Source: an uncultured Solirubrobacteraceae bacterium
Lineage (GTDB): Bacteria; Actinomycetota; Thermoleophilia; Solirubrobacterales; Solirubrobacteraceae
Reading direction: 5' to 3'
Assembly (NCBI GenBank): GCA_955652345.1
Contig: CATPBV010000034.1
Location: 1 to 5,732 of the forward strand
Length of the DNA: 5,732 nucleotides
Shown here: in pieces, positions 3,989 through 5,732 of the stretch
How positions within the stretch are numbered: the first letter of the stretch is position 1
How the letters are laid out: the number at the start of each line of letters is the position of its first letter
Made by a program: the position numbers and the translations under genes
The notes under the pieces: generated by a model
The model's input: the letters and a program-made list of their open reading frames with translations, nothing else
What the model was told of the DNA's origin: nothing
The model's database searches: none

Positions 3989-5089
3989 TCAGGGGATGGC
4001 TGTGAACCTGCCGCCGGCCCCCCGCCGCACGTAACCCTCGAGCTCGAGCGACGCGAGCGCCGCGAGCCCATCCGCCGCGGACAGGCCCGCGCTGGCGAGC
4101 GCGGCGTCGGTGTCCGCACCTCCCGCGATTGCGGACAGGAGCGCCCGTGCCTCCGGGGACACCTCGGCGCGGGGATCGGTAATGGCGGTCCGGGCGCCCG
4201 CTCCGAACAGCTGGTCGAGGATGTCCTGCGGGCCTCGCACGATGTACGCACCGCGGGCCAGCAGCGCGTTGGTCCCCGCCGACTGGGGCGAGGTGATCTG
4301 CCCCGGCACCGCGCCCACCGGGCGCCCCAGGGCCCGCGCAAACCCGACGGTCAGAAGCGACCCCGACCTGCTCCCGGCCTCAACGGCCACCGTGCTCGAG
4401 GCCAGCGCAGCGATGATCCGGTTCCGCGCCGGGAACGTCCACCGCCACACGCTCGCTCCCGGCGGAAGCTCGGAGACGGCGGCGCCGCTGACGACGAGGA
4501 GGCGATGGAGCGCCCGCCGGCTCGCTGGGTACGGCCGATCGGCGGAGCCAGGGAGTACCGCAACCGTGGGCATGCCGGCGCCGAGCGCGCCGGCGTGGGC
4601 GGCCGAGTCGATTCCCAGCGCCATCCCGCTGATCACGGTGACGCCCGCGCGCGCCACTCCCCGCCCCAGGGAACGCGCGACCTCGAGCCCGTACGGTGAC
4701 GCTCGGCGGGCTCCCACGATCGCCACGGGGTCCTCCTCCGCGAGCTCGAGAAACCGCTCCAGGTCCCCGGCGACGTGCAGCACCGCCGGCGGGCTCGGCA
4801 GCGCGCGCAGGCGCGCGGGGTAGCGCCTCTCGCAGCGGCAGATCGTCTCGATCCCCGCTGCGGCGATGCGATCCCGGGCCGCTTGTGTGTCGAGGGCCGC
4901 CAGCTCTCGGCGGATCTGCTCGAGCTGCGGCCCGGTGACCGCCTCGATCAGCCGATCGTCGTCGAGCTCGAGGACCATGTCGATTCGGCCTCGGGCGTGC
5001 TCCAGGTGGCCCCCGAGCCTGCTCAGCAGCCATGAGCGGGCCGTGCAGCGCTCGCACGCGCCCCCGCCCGAACGACCGGCCGGACTCAC
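3989..5089 (-). CDS. dprA: DNA processing protein DprA (Smf)
   Basis: 366 residues, typical of the family. DprA binds incoming single-stranded DNA in natural transformation, protects it and loads RecA; it also occurs in species not known to be competent. Seen: an N-terminal helical part (11-35) opening with CERCTARSWLLSRLGGHLE (a CxxC pair), then the Rossmann-like core: VAIVGARRASPYG (122-134), VISGMALGIDSAAHAGAL (152-169), VAVLPGSADRPYP (176-188), SELPPG (206-211), FPARNRIIAAL (219-229), VEAGSRSGSLLT (236-247) and PGQITSPQSAGTNALL (262-277). The last 60 or so residues (ARALLSAI to YVRRGAGGRF) fit the C-terminal winged helix. The frame stays open to 5365, but those 92 extra codons are Arg-rich antisense-like shadow of comM. 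GTG 5089 forms a GTGA overlap with the comM stop, so translational coupling is likely; no strong SD precedes it. Confidence 0.95.
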   Translation of the reverse strand: MSPAGRSGGGACERCTARSWLLSRLGGHLEHARGRIDMVLELDDDRLIEAVTGPQLEQIRRELAALDTQAARDRIAAAGIETICRCERRYPARLRALPSPPAVLHVAGDLERFLELAEEDPVAIVGARRASPYGLEVARSLGRGVARAGVTVISGMALGIDSAAHAGALGAGMPTVAVLPGSADRPYPASRRALHRLLVVSGAAVSELPPGASVWRWTFPARNRIIAALASSTVAVEAGSRSGSLLTVGFARALGRPVGAVPGQITSPQSAGTNALLARGAYIVRGPQDILDQLFGAGARTAITDPRAEVSPEARALLSAIAGGADTDAALASAGLSAADGLAALASLELEGYVRRGAGGRFTAIP

Positions 5090-5732
5090 GCCGCGAGGAC
5101 AGAGTCGGTCGTGGCCCTCTGGCGCAGCGACAGCGCGGTCAGTAGGTCCCCCTGCGTGACCCGCGCGTGATGCTCGAGATCGGCGATCGTGCGCGCCACG
5201 CGAAGCACGCGGTGGCGCCCGCGAGCGCTGAGCGCTCCGGCCGCGTACGCCTGGGCGAGTGCGCGCTCGGCGCCGTCGTCCAGGTGCACGCAGCGGCGGA
5301 CGAGGCGCGCGTCCATCTCGCCGTTGCAGCCAGCGGCCAGTCCTGAGAGGCGCCTTCGCTGCCACTCGCGCGCGTCGGCGACGCGCCCGCGAGCACTGTC
5401 CGAGTCAGTCACCGGTGCGGCGCGGAGATCCCGCTCCGAGGGTCGCCCGACGCTCACCAGCAGATCCATCCGATCGAGCAACGGCCCGCTCAGCCGTCGC
5501 CGGTGCCGGCGTAGGTCGGCCTCGCCACACTGACACCGATCGCCGTGGCCGGCGAAGCCGCACGGGCATGGGTTGCTCGCGGCGATCAGCATGAACCGAG
5601 TCGGGAACAGCAGCGCGCGCTGGCCACGCACGATCGTCACGCACCCGTCCTCAAGCGGCTGCCGGAGCGCGTCCAGGCTCGAGCGCTGAAACTCGGCCAG
5701 CTCGTCGAGGAACAGCACGCCGTGGTGGGAGA
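5086..5732 (-). CDS. comM: ComM/YifB-family Mg-chelatase-like AAA+ ATPase, C-terminal part (cut by window edge)
   Basis: The frame is open through the right edge; the visible 214 residues are the C-terminal part of a protein usually about 500 residues. ComM is a hexameric helicase that promotes branch migration to widen integration of donor DNA during natural transformation. Seen, numbered from the edge: the Walker B strand VLFLDELAEF (5-14), QPLEDG, sensor-1-like AASNPCPCG (51-58), the four-cysteine element CPC plus CQC (55, 57, 66, 68), RLSGPLLDRMDL (79-90) with an arginine-finger-type Arg87, and SARGRHRVLRVARTIADL (168-185) typical of the C-terminal Mg-chelatase region. Walker A lies outside. 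The TGA at 5086-5088 overlaps the GTG of dprA, so the two are co-transcribed. Internal GTG 5718 is not the true start. Confidence 0.95.
   Translation of the reverse strand, partial: SHHGVLFLDELAEFQRSSLDALRQPLEDGCVTIVRGQRALLFPTRFMLIAASNPCPCGFAGHGDRCQCGEADLRRHRRRLSGPLLDRMDLLVSVGRPSERDLRAAPVTDSDSARGRVADAREWQRRRLSGLAAGCNGEMDARLVRRCVHLDDGAERALAQAYAAGALSARGRHRVLRVARTIADLEHHARVTQGDLLTALSLRQRATTDSVLAA

Noticed and set aside
3271..4005. 244-codon open frame on plus opposite thiD
   Set aside because: Antisense to thiD; the composition is Arg/Gly/His-rich with no motif.
4110..4823. 237-codon open frame on plus opposite dprA
   Set aside because: Antisense to the conserved DprA core; Ser/Ala/Arg-rich shadow.
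5090..5365. 92-codon N-terminal extension of DprA
   Set aside because: It overlaps the comM C-terminal domain, is Arg/Pro/Gly-rich, and GTG 5089 at the comM stop gives a normal-length DprA.

Overview
The window is GC-rich and densely coding, with GTG starts, tightly packed genes and several starts that lack a Shine-Dalgarno (SD) sequence. This fits a high-GC actinobacterium. The secreted-protein remnant at 502-1034 and the style of the unknown proteins resemble Thermoleophilia/Solirubrobacterales, but that lineage call is an inference from remembered family style, not a search.

Layout, left to right. Bases 1-293 (minus) hold the first 97 codons of ilvD, dihydroxy-acid dehydratase of branched-chain amino-acid synthesis, running off the left edge. 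A 208-base divergent intergenic region follows. At 502-1034 (plus) lies a small secreted-protein gene with a good SD and signal peptide; its two recognisable halves are in different frames, so it looks like a decayed or internally deleted gene. Converging on it are three minus-strand genes that probably form an operon, transcribed right to left: a CGNR zinc-finger/ABATE-type putative regulator (1960-2484), an unknown 82-residue protein (1676-1924) and an unknown 203-residue single-span membrane protein (1050-1661).

A divergent control region (2485-2634) carries a near-consensus sigma-70-type promoter (TTGACA, 17 bases, TATCAT) driving a plus-strand unknown gene (to 3129). That gene converges on thiD (HMP/HMP-P kinase, thiamine synthesis, 3118-3939, minus). 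The two stop codons lie inside one perfect 12-bp palindrome, and both proteins end Leu-Glu-Leu. Upstream of thiD on the same strand is a comM-dprA pair (3989 to the right edge), joined by a 4-base GTGA stop/start overlap. Both act on incoming single-stranded DNA during natural transformation.

The functions supported are housekeeping metabolism (ilvD, thiD) and DNA uptake/recombination (comM, dprA). The least explained part is the CGNR-led three-gene cassette with its divergent neighbour. I saw no tRNA, rRNA, CRISPR array, insertion sequence or prophage gene, and no convincing intrinsic terminator.
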